Assembly: GCF_003991355.1 (NCBI RefSeq)
Contig: NZ_RCSU01000019.1
Location: forward strand, 51,541-115,540
Direction of reading: 5' to 3'
Source of the DNA: Pseudoflavitalea rhizosphaerae
Lineage (GTDB): Bacteria > Bacteroidota > Bacteroidia > Chitinophagales > Chitinophagaceae
Length of the DNA stretch: 64,000 nt
Numbering within the stretch: the stretch's first letter is position 1; the number at the start of each line of letters is the position of its first letter. Positions 25,501 through 33,930 of the stretch are shown one piece after another. The translations under genes were made by a program, and so were the position numbers. The notes under the pieces are model-generated. The model had not been told where the DNA came from, ran no database searches, and worked only from the letters and a program-made list of their open reading frames with translations.

Positions 25501-26873
25501 ATCAGGATGATGATCTGCCCGAATACCGCTGCATTCATCATACGCGATGCAGAGGAAGAAACAGCTTCGTTCATTTCTATCTGCGAGATCCTGTTGGTAT
25601 GCGCAAATTTTTTGGAAGAATGGATATAATGCAAAATGGCTTCCACGATGATCACCGCTCCATCCACGATCAATCCAAAATCCAGCGCACCGAGACTCAT
25701 GAGGTTACCGCTCACGCCGAAAAGGTTCATCATGGCTACGGCAAAGAGCATAGACAAAGGGATCACTGATGCCACGATCAATCCTGCACGCAGGTTGCCG
25801 AGGAACAATACCAGCACCAAAATCACAATGAGCGCACCTTCCAGCAAATTCTTTTCAACTGTACCGATTGCGTTGTTCACCATTTTGGTCCGGTCGAGAA
25901 AGGGTTCTATCACAATTCCTTCCGGTAATGATTTTTGAATATCGATGATGCGGGCTTTCACTGTTTCGATCACCTGTGAGGAATTGCCTCCTTTGATCAT
26001 CATCACGATGCCGCCGCATACTTCACCTTCGCCAGCCATCGTGAGCGCGCCATAGCGCACGGCGGAACCGGGCCTTACTTCGGCAACATGGCTGATCAAT
26101 ACCGGTGTGCCGTTGTTCACTTTTACAACGATCTTGTTGATGTCCGCAATGGTCTTCGTTAAGCCAACACTGCGGATGAACAATACTGCCGGGCCTTTCT
26201 CGATATAAGCGCCGCCGGTGTTCTGATTGTTTTTCTTCAGTGCGGTGAACACATCTGAGATGGTGATGTTCATGGCTTTCAACCGGGCAGGGTTGACGGC
26301 CACTTCATATTGTTTCAGCATGCCGCCAAAGGTGGATACATCGGCTACGCCTGGCGTGCCGAGTAATTGTCTTTTCACCATCCAGTCCTGTATAGTTCTC
26401 AGGTCTGTGAGCGAGTATTTCGTTTCATACCCTTTTTTAGTTCTGAGCACATACTGGTAGATCTCGCCAAGCCCTGTTGTGACGGGAGCGAGAGAAGGTG
26501 TATTCGCGTTTTCGTTTATTTCAACCTGTGAAAGTCTTTCTGTAACCTGTTGCCTGGCCCAATATACGTCTACATCATCTTCAAATACGATGGAGATCAG
26601 GGAGAGCCCGAAGCGCGACAAGCTCCTGCTTTCCTTCACACCCGGCACATTGCTTACTGCCAGTTCGATGGGAAATGTGATCAATCTTTCTACATCTTCT
26701 GCGCCGAGTGATGGAGCTGTGGTGATCACCTGTACCTGGTTATTGGTGATGTCCGGAACTGCGTCGATGGGCAATTGCGTGAGTTGCCAGGACCCGTATA
26801 CGATCCATACCAATGTAAATAGAGCAATTGCCAGTTTATTTCTAACTGAGAACCTGATTATCCTGTTAAGCAT
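22518..26873 (-). CDS. heavy-metal efflux RND pump (CzcA/CusA family) fused to a TolC-like outer-membrane factor
   Basis: Residues 1 to about 1040 form a CzcA-type RND pump beginning MLNRIIRFSVRNK. TM4 has DFGLIVDGAVIIVEA with Asp398, Asp404 and Glu411, the charged pattern of divalent-cation (HME1/CzcA-like) pumps rather than the CusA copper/silver pattern. From Met1041 a second protein starts: MKKPVSAMILCLALGAVASG looks like a complete signal peptide, followed by 390 residues of TolC/CzcC-like helical hairpins ending with KEYIDHLNNYNQAVIQLHKL. Total length is 1451. The ATG at 26873 gives the family start; the ATG 7 codons upstream is possible. It cooperates with the adaptor encoded next. Confidence 0.93.
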   Translation of the reverse strand: MLNRIIRFSVRNKLAIALFTLVWIVYGSWQLTQLPIDAVPDITNNQVQVITTAPSLGAEDVERLITFPIELAVSNVPGVKESRSLSRFGLSLISIVFEDDVDVYWARQQVTERLSQVEINENANTPSLAPVTTGLGEIYQYVLRTKKGYETKYSLTDLRTIQDWMVKRQLLGTPGVADVSTFGGMLKQYEVAVNPARLKAMNITISDVFTALKKNNQNTGGAYIEKGPAVLFIRSVGLTKTIADINKIVVKVNNGTPVLISHVAEVRPGSAVRYGALTMAGEGEVCGGIVMMIKGGNSSQVIETVKARIIDIQKSLPEGIVIEPFLDRTKMVNNAIGTVEKNLLEGALIVILVLVLFLGNLRAGLIVASVIPLSMLFAVAMMNLFGVSGNLMSLGALDFGLIVDGAVIIVEAILHYIHSSKKFAHTNRISQIEMNEAVSSSASRMMNAAVFGQIIILIVYLPILSLTGIEGKMFKPMAQTVAFAILGAFILSLTYVPMISSLLISKKIPHKLNISERIMEKAGKLYQRALRRVLMVRKLVVAATFLLFAFAIIIFNRMGGEFIPQLEEGDFAVETRLLVGANLSTTITAINRISDTLKAKYPEVEKIVSRIGSAEIPTDPMPIEGGDMIIVLKEKEKWTNAKSFAELADKMSATAQEVVPGVTTGFQYPVQMRFNELMTGAKQDVVCKIFGEDLDKLAAYAGELGAIAKTVDGTADWYIETVTGMPQIVVDFNRDEIAKYGLDIETINTTIHAAFAGAAAGKVYEGEKSFDLTIRVGDEGRRNIEDVRNLQIATPGGLQIPLYQVASIDEIEGPNQIQRENTRRRIIVGFNVRGRDVQSIVEELQQKVEKGLKMDAGYTVSFGGAFENLQQAKKRLGIAVPVALLLIFGMLYFAFSSLKESVLIYTAIPLSAIGGVFALAMRDMPFSISAGVGFIALFGVAVLNGIVLISEFNRIKKDGHITDTLDLVLTGTRNRLRPVLMTAAVASLGFLPMAASNGAGAEVQRPLATVVIGGLISATFLTLFVLPALYLLFNRATIKRMKKPVSAMILCLALGAVASGQTPVSLQESEKLASRNNLQMQSARLNQQAAEKLTRSGFDPAKTELTGDYGHVNSAYNDSRIGISQTINFPSVYTQRSKILKTDFQVAQQDTRLSELELQAQVRAAFFEYVSMIKRQALLQYADSLYRLFASTSNKRFESGAANILEKTAAETQQQQISIQLQQLETDIKIVLYRFNYLIQDSVPRVPDAANLKFPETVSESDPSVSIRELPAWQRSQLIAGNEYNRFKLEKAKLLPDLTIGYNNQSLQGVQNIDGQDKFYNSGHRFSYFSAGISIPLFYGAQAARVKSAKLSWESKVKEATQVEIQLRTGLQIAKQEVDKFRETIRYYETSGLNNAALLISTADEQFKAGEIDYLQWVLIVNQSIGIQKEYIDHLNNYNQAVIQLHKLSNK

Positions 26874-26966
26874 ACGATCTGAGTATAAATGCACGAACGA
26901 TTAACCACTTACCGGGATGGTAGTGGCATTACAAACAGCGTAATAGCTGTACGATGTTGTTGCGAT

Positions 26967-27344
26967 CTATGCTCTGGGAGGGCGGAAAAGCGATTGTCCG
27001 GCAGGATTATAATAGAAATCCGGTTGTTCGATGCCGAAATCTTTTTCGATGATCCAGTTATGCGGCGTTAACGCGGGAAGTTTATGATTGGATACGAAAA
27101 GGGTGGCGAGAATATTGATATCATATTTTTTGAAGGGAAGCTGCATGTCCTTCTCATCATCATCATCGTTGAAATCCTCTCCCCAATAGTGCATGGAGAG
27201 GTATTTCAACATGCCTACCTCAGGGTTGAGCGCCCTGTGTTCCTTAAAATGCTCGAACAGTTTGGGCAGTTTGACCAACTGTACCATGTTGGTGGATTGA
27301 CCAATAAGCACTAACAGTAATATGTGCAGGAAGCACTTTTTCAC
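26967..27344 (-). CDS. conserved-type small exported protein of unknown function, first gene of efflux operon
   Basis: This 125-residue protein has an N-terminal signal peptide (KKCFLHILLLVLIGQSTN) and an acidic patch EDFNDDDDEKD at about residues 56-66, a plausible metal-binding segment. It resembles small proteins often found ahead of Bacteroidota CzcA-type pumps, including the YLSMHYWGEDFNDDDDEKD and PFKKYDINILA stretches, but I cannot name a family. It lies 93 bases before the pump gene on the same strand and probably works in metal export or sensing. That role is inferred from position. Confidence 0.75.
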   Translation of the reverse strand: MKKCFLHILLLVLIGQSTNMVQLVKLPKLFEHFKEHRALNPEVGMLKYLSMHYWGEDFNDDDDEKDMQLPFKKYDINILATLFVSNHKLPALTPHNWIIEKDFGIEQPDFYYNPAGQSLFRPPRA

Positions 27345-27377
27345 CGGGCAAAGGTAAAGAGATTTCTTCTAAAACCC

Positions 27378-27421
27378 GAACCTGCACTCAACCGGAAATG
27401 TCCTGTATGAAGGGCAGGTTC
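27378..27421. repeat. inverted repeat between efflux operon and sigma gene
   Basis: Perfect 8-bp arms GAACCTGC and GCAGGTTC are separated by 28 bases, 34 bases upstream of the first efflux gene and about 90 bases upstream of the divergent sigma gene. It could be an operator or a hairpin. No metal regulator gene is nearby to bind it. Confidence 0.4.
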
Positions 27422-27513
27422 AAAATTTCTTATAACGAATGCTGTCCTTTACATTTTCTTAATACTGATTTGATAGCAATACTGTTGGCTGCTTCCTAAT
27501 TTCGTTCATTGTA

Positions 27514-28095
27514 ATGATGCTCCCCGCAAACAATGAATTGGTACAGGCACTGAATGCAAGCGATGAAACGGCTTTCAACGCATTGTATGATCATTATAGT
27601 GATGCATTGTTCAGGAATATTTTCAAGCTCTTACCACATCAGCAGGAAGCGGAAGACCTGCTCCAGTCTGTATTCCTTCAGTTATGGGAAAACCGTTCAC
27701 GTCTTTACAACAGTCAGTCCGTTGCCGGCTGGCTATTTACCACCAGCTTTTATTTGACCATGAGCCGGGTTCGGCTCCTGGCCCGTCAACGTCTGCAATC
27801 ACTGGAAGAGAGCAGCTCCGATCCTGCAGACAGTAACGATAATGCCTCCGATGAGGTCTATCTTCATAAAGTCCGGCTCCTTTCCAATGCCATTCACAGG
27901 CTGCCCGCCCGTAAAAAGCTAGCCTTCGAACTCTGCAAAATGCAGGGAAAATCCTACAGCGAAGCTGCATCAACATTGAACGTTTCCGAAGACACCGTGA
28001 AGGAATACGTGAAATCCGCTATGAGTACGCTCAAAAGATATGCATTACAAAAAGACCTGAGCATGTATATGCTATTGCTCTGGATCATGCAGTGA
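27514..28095 (+). CDS. ECF (sigma-70 family) RNA polymerase sigma factor, module 1
   Basis: This 193-residue protein has region 2 (AFNALYDHYSDALFRNIFKL, AEDLLQSVFLQLWENR, SVAGWLFTTSFYLTMSRVR) and region 4 (RLPARKKLAFELCKMQGKSY, ASTLNVSEDTVKEYVKSAMS). It directs RNA polymerase to the transport genes that follow. A FecR anti-sigma gene starts 69 bases later, then SusC and SusD genes, the usual cell-surface signalling order of Bacteroidota. Confidence 0.95.
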   Translation: MMLPANNELVQALNASDETAFNALYDHYSDALFRNIFKLLPHQQEAEDLLQSVFLQLWENRSRLYNSQSVAGWLFTTSFYLTMSRVRLLARQRLQSLEESSSDPADSNDNASDEVYLHKVRLLSNAIHRLPARKKLAFELCKMQGKSYSEAASTLNVSEDTVKEYVKSAMSTLKRYALQKDLSMYMLLLWIMQ

Positions 28096-28164
28096 ATCAC
28101 TTAATATTTAGATAACATTCCCGGCGCCCCCTTTTTTGTACCCTTTTACATTTTATAATAGAAC

Positions 28165-29226
28165 ATGCAGGATATCTCATCACTTATCAGGAAGTCATTG
28201 AACGGATCAGCCACGGCTGAAGAGTTGCAACAGTTGCTTGAATTGCTGCAACAAGAAGAGGCGGGTATATATGCTGAATGGATGGAAAACAAGGATGCTG
28301 TTCAAAGGGATACAACCATCGCCCAGCCTGCATTTGACAAGGAGGGAGTAAGGCGGTTGATCGGTCAGGAAATTCAACAGGCAGCCATTACTGCTGTGAA
28401 GCAACAGGGCGTGTACCGTCAACTGCCATGGTGGAAAAGGAAACTGGCGCTTGCCGCAGCTTTAGCAACAGCTGCGCTGACCATCACAGCCTGGCTGATA
28501 CTCAGCCACAACACGAAGACTAAAAGTGAACAAGCTACACAGCTGGCAATGAAAGATCAGGTGGTCATCAGTTCAGGCGACTCATCAAGATCCCTCCTGC
28601 TTAAAGACAGCAGCACGGTTATACTCTATCCGGGAAGTTCTCTCCGGTATGATGCCTCTTATAATGTAGAAGGAAGAAAATTATACCTTGAAGGAAAGGG
28701 CAGGTTCTCCGTAAAAAAACTGCAGGATCAGCCATTTGTTGTGTATGGCAAGCATCTTTCCACTACTGCATTGGGAACCGTATTTGAAGTGTCTGACAGT
28801 ATTGATAGTACAATAGTTGAATTGTTAGAAGGTAAAGTAAAAGTACAGGATTACGCAACGCCTGCCGCCAGAACGGTGTATTTGTTGAAAGGGCAACAGG
28901 CAACAGGTTTTCACAATCAAAGTATTGTAGTTGTTCAGAAAATTGTCAAACCTGAACCAGTGCAACAAATGGTTGACAGGATAAAAAAAGGGAAACCAGG
29001 GCCCTTAGGGCTCTCTTTCAAACAAACACCACTGGAACAGGTGTTGAATGCGTTGGAGAAGAAATACAAAGTGAATATTCAATTCGATAAACAGGACCTG
29101 TCTGGCATCATGTTCACTGGAAACTTCGAAGCAGGCCAGGAAATTGAAGCCATATTGAAAGTGATTGCTGCTTTGAATAAACTAGAAGTCCAGTCTTTCC
29201 AGGAAGGATACAAGATCATCAAATAA
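28165..29226 (+). CDS. FecR family anti-sigma factor, module 1
   Basis: This 353-residue inner-membrane protein has a cytoplasmic sigma-binding domain (1-90), a single transmembrane helix at 93-113 (KLALAAALATAALTITAWLI), a periplasmic FecR beta-domain (about 135-235, with LYLEGKGRFSVKK and TALGTVFEVSD), and a C-terminal DUF4974 domain (GLSFKQTPLEQVLNALEKKY). It holds the preceding sigma factor until a receptor signals. In this module the SusC receptor lacks an STN signalling domain, so the source of the signal is unclear. Confidence 0.95.
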   Translation: MQDISSLIRKSLNGSATAEELQQLLELLQQEEAGIYAEWMENKDAVQRDTTIAQPAFDKEGVRRLIGQEIQQAAITAVKQQGVYRQLPWWKRKLALAAALATAALTITAWLILSHNTKTKSEQATQLAMKDQVVISSGDSSRSLLLKDSSTVILYPGSSLRYDASYNVEGRKLYLEGKGRFSVKKLQDQPFVVYGKHLSTTALGTVFEVSDSIDSTIVELLEGKVKVQDYATPAARTVYLLKGQQATGFHNQSIVVVQKIVKPEPVQQMVDRIKKGKPGPLGLSFKQTPLEQVLNALEKKYKVNIQFDKQDLSGIMFTGNFEAGQEIEAILKVIAALNKLEVQSFQEGYKIIK

Positions 29227-29298
29227 TCCTCAATAAATAAAAGTTCGATTGTGCGCTCCCGGGTGCGCACAGGACAGCTTTTGCTCAAACCCAATTGT

Positions 29299-32200
29299 AT
29301 GACTTTATTGAAATGTTTAAAAATAGTTACGCCACTGCTTTTCCTGATGGCGCTGCTTCCGGTTGAAGCATGGGCCCAGGACGGCGTTATCAAAGGAATG
29401 ATAGTAGATGAGGCCGGAGAACCCATAAGGGATGTAAGTGTGGAATGCAGGCCACAGGACAAATCCGGCAAAATACATTATGCCAGCAGTAATGAAAAAG
29501 GAGAATTCAATACAATCGGTTTAAAGCAGGGTACAAAATACGATATCCGGTTCACTCACGTCAACTATCAACCGAATAGTATTACTGGCATCAGTATCAA
29601 GAAAGGAGAAAACAATACGCTCCTGGTGAAACTGAGAACACTTAACAAAGACCTCGAAGAAGTGGTGGTTACTTCACTGGGTATTACCAGGGCGAAAAAG
29701 AAGCTTGGCTATGCAGTTCAGGAGGTGAAGGGAGATGATATGAATACTGTAAAAGGCGGTAATGTGCTGAGCAGTTTGCAGGGAAGGGTTGCCGGTTTGA
29801 ACATGACCCAGGTTTCCGGTGGGCTCGCAGGCTCCAACAGAATAGTGTTGCGTGGGGAATCATCGCTCAATATCAACAAGAACATCGCCATGGTAGTGGT
29901 GGACGGCGTGCCCATCAATAACAATCTTGGAACAGCCAGCACCAGTGATCTGTCTATCGACTATGGAAGTGGTGGCGCAGAAATAAACCCGGATGATATA
30001 GAGAGTATTAGTATCATGAAAGGTCCCAATGCTGCTGCCTTGTACGGATCACGCGCGGCTAATGGCGTACTGATCATCAAAACCAAAAAAGCATCTGGCA
30101 GCAACAGGCTGGGAGTATCTGTAACCAGTAATATCAGTTTCGACCGGGTTTTGAAAACACCCGATTTCCAGAATGAATATGGCGGTGGTACAGGTGTTGG
30201 CCTCAAATACTATTCTTATGGCGATGGCCCCGATGGCCCCAATACCTCCAATTCCGGGCACAACTGGGGCGCGAAGTTTGAAGGACAGGAATTTGTACAA
30301 TTCGGATCACCTGTAGGCCCAGATGGAAAACGTACAAGGATTCCCTGGAGAGCATATCCTGATAATGTAAAGGATTTTTATGTTACAGGCCGCACCATGA
30401 TGAATGGCGTTTCCATTCAGAAATCCGGTGAGGTAGGTAATTTCAGGGTGAGCTACAACAATTACAATCAAACCGGCATCATGCCCAATACGGAGTTGCA
30501 CAGGCATCAGTTCAATACCAACAGCACCGTGCACCTGAGCTCCAAACTCAGTTTCAATGCCAATATCAATTATATCAGCAGCTATAGTGAGAATCTTCCT
30601 GTGATAGGCTATGGTGGCGCTTCTCCTACTTATAATTTTATCTGGACGGAAAGAAATGCAACCATGGACTGGTTCAAAGATTATTGGATCAAAGGCCAGG
30701 AAGGAATAAAACAAAACTATTATTTCACCTGGGGCGATAATCCATACATGACTATGTATGAGCAGCTCAACAGCATGAAGCGGAACCGTGTATTCGGTAA
30801 TGCTTACCTGAACTATTCCATCCTGCCGCAGCTTTCGTTGATGTTGAGAACAGGTATCGATTATTCAGGTGAGAACAGGGCGTCGCAAAGACCTATAGGT
30901 TCTGTAGTGGCAGTAAATGGACTTTACAGGAGGCAGGACATCAATTATTTCGAACGCAACTCTGATTTCCTGCTTACCTATACAGCGCCGAAACTGGGCA
31001 ACTTCAATATCACTGCCAGTGCAGGTGGCAATAACCTTCAGATCAACACCAGCAGCAATACTGTAACGGCAAACGGACTGGTGATCCCCAATGTATACAA
31101 CCTGGGCAACGCTTCCGGACGCCCGATCGTTGATGAGGTCAATACCGTGAAGCGGGTGAATAGCTTGTATGGCGTGGCCGATATCGAATACAGGAATATG
31201 CTTTTCCTGCAACTGACTGCGCGTAATGACTGGTCTTCCACATTACCAAAAGGCAACAATTCCTATTTCTATTCTTCCGCTTCATTGAGTGCATTGATGA
31301 CGGAGTTGTTTCCCATTCGTTCAGCAGTGTTGAATTACTGGAAAACAAGATTGTCGTATGCTCAGGTAGGTAATGATACGGATCCTTACCAGACCAGTGC
31401 TTATTATGAATACAACACGCTTCCCGGCACAGTTGGACTTCCTTCAGTAATTCCCAATACCGCATTGAAGCCGGAGATCACCGGATCTTTTGAAGTGGGC
31501 ACAGAGCTGAAGCTTTTCAACAACAGAGTAAGCCTCGATCTTACCTGGTATTCCGCTTCCAGCCGCAACCAGATATTGAGAAGCCCGTTGAGCACCGCCA
31601 CCGGGTATGGCGCCAAAGTGATGAATGCCGGAAAGATCAACAACAAAGGATGGGAAGCTGTACTGGGGATCACACCTGTGAGATCGAAACTGGTTTGGGA
31701 TGTAACATTGACTGCATCCGCCAACAGGAGTGAAGTAGTGGAGCTTGCCGATGGCGTTGAAAGTTATGTAATGGCCTCTGCCCAGGGAGCTACCATCGAA
31801 GCAAGGGTTGGAGGAAGAATGGGCGATATCTATGGCGTAGGACTTCTGAGAAACCCTGACGGCAAAGTGGTGTACAAGAATGGTGTTCCCGTATTCACCA
31901 GTAATACGATCAGGCTGGGTAATTACAATCCAGACTGGATCGGAGGTATCAGGAACAGTTTCAGGTATAAAGACTGGTTGTTCAATTTCCTGTTCGATGG
32001 CAAGTTCGGAGGAAAGATCTATTCCTATACCCATGTCACCGGCACCGAAGCCGGAAGCCTGGCCAATACACTGCCTGGAAGGGAGGAAGGATTAGTAGGT
32101 GATGGCGTGGTGCAGAAAGGTGATGGCAGTTGGGCGCCCAATACAGAGCGTGTTGCTGCGTATACTTATTACAGGGGCTATTACAAACGCCCGAATGTTG

Positions 32201-32463
32201 AATCCAGCACTTTCGACGCCACTTATGTGAAACTGCGTGAAGTGATGATCGGTTATCGCCTGCCTTCGAGGTTGCTGAAGAATAAGTTCGTGCAATCCGC
32301 CCAGCTTAGTCTTACAGGCCGCAATCTGCTGCTGTTCTCAAAAGTACCCAATATAGATCCTGAAACATCTTTTGTATCCGGCGGTACCGTAGTGCCGGGT
32401 ATCGAAAATGCGCAGATCCCATCTACAAGAAGCATTGGCTTCGATCTGAAAATAACTTTCTAA
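29299..32463 (+). CDS. SusC/RagA family TonB-linked outer-membrane transporter, module 1
   Basis: This is a 1054-residue protein when started at ATG 29299. That start gives a good signal peptide ending AWA-Q near residue 26; the upstream GTG at 29251 would add 16 basic residues and is less likely. A carboxypeptidase-regulatory-like domain (about 29-115), plug (EEVVVTSLGI, SLQGRVAGLNM, SIMKGPNAAALYGSRAANGV) and 22-strand barrel follow, ending RSIGFDLKITF. It imports an oligomer through the outer membrane with TonB energy. No STN domain precedes the plug. The SusD partner starts 10 bases later. Substrate unknown. Confidence 0.95.
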   Translation: MTLLKCLKIVTPLLFLMALLPVEAWAQDGVIKGMIVDEAGEPIRDVSVECRPQDKSGKIHYASSNEKGEFNTIGLKQGTKYDIRFTHVNYQPNSITGISIKKGENNTLLVKLRTLNKDLEEVVVTSLGITRAKKKLGYAVQEVKGDDMNTVKGGNVLSSLQGRVAGLNMTQVSGGLAGSNRIVLRGESSLNINKNIAMVVVDGVPINNNLGTASTSDLSIDYGSGGAEINPDDIESISIMKGPNAAALYGSRAANGVLIIKTKKASGSNRLGVSVTSNISFDRVLKTPDFQNEYGGGTGVGLKYYSYGDGPDGPNTSNSGHNWGAKFEGQEFVQFGSPVGPDGKRTRIPWRAYPDNVKDFYVTGRTMMNGVSIQKSGEVGNFRVSYNNYNQTGIMPNTELHRHQFNTNSTVHLSSKLSFNANINYISSYSENLPVIGYGGASPTYNFIWTERNATMDWFKDYWIKGQEGIKQNYYFTWGDNPYMTMYEQLNSMKRNRVFGNAYLNYSILPQLSLMLRTGIDYSGENRASQRPIGSVVAVNGLYRRQDINYFERNSDFLLTYTAPKLGNFNITASAGGNNLQINTSSNTVTANGLVIPNVYNLGNASGRPIVDEVNTVKRVNSLYGVADIEYRNMLFLQLTARNDWSSTLPKGNNSYFYSSASLSALMTELFPIRSAVLNYWKTRLSYAQVGNDTDPYQTSAYYEYNTLPGTVGLPSVIPNTALKPEITGSFEVGTELKLFNNRVSLDLTWYSASSRNQILRSPLSTATGYGAKVMNAGKINNKGWEAVLGITPVRSKLVWDVTLTASANRSEVVELADGVESYVMASAQGATIEARVGGRMGDIYGVGLLRNPDGKVVYKNGVPVFTSNTIRLGNYNPDWIGGIRNSFRYKDWLFNFLFDGKFGGKIYSYTHVTGTEAGSLANTLPGREEGLVGDGVVQKGDGSWAPNTERVAAYTYYRGYYKRPNVESSTFDATYVKLREVMIGYRLPSRLLKNKFVQSAQLSLTGRNLLLFSKVPNIDPETSFVSGGTVVPGIENAQIPSTRSIGFDLKITF

Positions 32464-32473
32464 ATCATTCGTT

Positions 32474-33907
32474 ATGAAAAAATATTTCATACTCTTTATA
32501 ATATCCGCAGGACTGAATGCCTGTTCTAAAGTGGACAATGTCAATCCGAACGTTCCATCTTCCGTAAACCCCGGCGTGATACTTCCGCAGGTGATCTACA
32601 ATGCCTCCAATACACTTGTAGGCAATGCATTTGAGTTGAACAACGAGTTGATACAATATACCTGTATGAACAATACGTTCACTGAAGTGCAAAGATTCAA
32701 ATTGTTACCGGCCAACTCGAATGGGATCTGGGGGCTATACAACAGGTTGAGGGACCTCGATGATATCATTGCCATGAGCGAAAGTGGCGACGGACTTTCC
32801 AACTACAAGGCCATTGCGCGGGTATTGAAAGTATATCTGTTCTCTGTACTGACGGATACATACGGCGATATCCCATACAGCAATGCCGGCAAGGGCGCTG
32901 CAAGCGAGTTTACTCCCGTATACAATTCACAGGAAGATGTGTACAAGGGGATGTTACAGGAACTGGCTGATATCGCCACCTCCTTCGATACCACGGAAAC
33001 CCTGGTGTATAGTGGAGACCCGGTATACAAGGGAAATATCCAGCGTTGGAAAAAATTCACCAACAGCCTGCGGCTTCGTTTACTGATGCGTGCTTCCGGA
33101 AAGCTACCGGCGGCTGTTACTGAGATGCAGGCGATGCTGGCTGATCCGCAGCAATACCCTTTGATGGAAAGCAATGATGATAATTTCCTGTATCGATATA
33201 GCGGCGTGCTGCCAGATGTATATCCGCTTGCGCCGGGCTATGTGCGTGACTTCGATTTTAAATACAAATCAGTGAGCGCTTTCATTGTGGATTCCCTGAA
33301 AAAATTTGACGATAGCAGGCTGTTCCAGTACGCCAGGCCCACCAATGCCAGTGCCGGTTCCAGCAATCCTGAATATGTAGGATTGCCCAACTCACTGCCT
33401 GTAACGGAATCCGCCAATTACAATGGAGGGTATAATTACCAGTCGTACCTCGGCACCAGGTTTCAGTCCAACACAGAACCTGCTATCTGGATCACCTGGT
33501 CTGAAGTATTGTTCCTGAAAGCGGAGGCCGCGCAGAAAGGATATTTCGCAGGAGATGCTGAAACCTTATACAATGCAGCTATTGAAGCCTCATTCAAATA
33601 TTGGGGCGCTGAGTTCAACTCGTCGTACCTGGCGCAGCCTGGTGTGAAGTATGATGGCACACTGGCTAAGATCCATCTTCAAAAATTCTTTGCACTTTTC
33701 TTTACAGGAATGGAGGCATGGAATGAATACCGTCGTACCGGCTATCCCTTACTGGTGCCCGGTCCAACCAATGTGAACGAAAACAAAGTTCCCACCCGGA
33801 TCCCCTATCCGCTGAGTGAGCAATCTTTGAACAGGGTGAATTATACAGACGCTGCTCAGCGGATGAGTGGCGATAACATGAATCACAGGATGTGGTGGCA
33901 ACAATAA
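32474..33907 (+). CDS. SusD/RagB-like surface lipoprotein (SusD-like_2 type), module 1
   Basis: This 477-residue lipoprotein has a lipobox LNAC (Cys17). The start NPNVPSSVNPGVILPQVIY and the TDTYGDIPYSNAGKG and VSAFIVDSLKKFDDSRLF segments match the SusD/RagB (SusD-like_2) helical TPR fold; the C-terminus has IHLQKFFALFFTGMEAWNEYRRTGYP. It would lie over the SusC pore and bind the ligand at the cell surface. It is coupled to SusC (10-base gap) and followed after 23 bases by the beta-propeller gene. Confidence 0.94.
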   Translation: MKKYFILFIISAGLNACSKVDNVNPNVPSSVNPGVILPQVIYNASNTLVGNAFELNNELIQYTCMNNTFTEVQRFKLLPANSNGIWGLYNRLRDLDDIIAMSESGDGLSNYKAIARVLKVYLFSVLTDTYGDIPYSNAGKGAASEFTPVYNSQEDVYKGMLQELADIATSFDTTETLVYSGDPVYKGNIQRWKKFTNSLRLRLLMRASGKLPAAVTEMQAMLADPQQYPLMESNDDNFLYRYSGVLPDVYPLAPGYVRDFDFKYKSVSAFIVDSLKKFDDSRLFQYARPTNASAGSSNPEYVGLPNSLPVTESANYNGGYNYQSYLGTRFQSNTEPAIWITWSEVLFLKAEAAQKGYFAGDAETLYNAAIEASFKYWGAEFNSSYLAQPGVKYDGTLAKIHLQKFFALFFTGMEAWNEYRRTGYPLLVPGPTNVNENKVPTRIPYPLSEQSLNRVNYTDAAQRMSGDNMNHRMWWQQ

Positions 33908-33930
33908 TTTCTTACCATTTGAACACGACC

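Noticed and set aside
24906-25769. 287-residue + strand ORF across the RND pump gene
   Set aside because: Antisense to conserved pump sequence; His- and Phe-rich composition typical of shadow frames.
29251-29298. GTG start for SusC of module 1
   Set aside because: It adds 16 residues that spoil the signal peptide; the ATG at 29299 gives a normal one.
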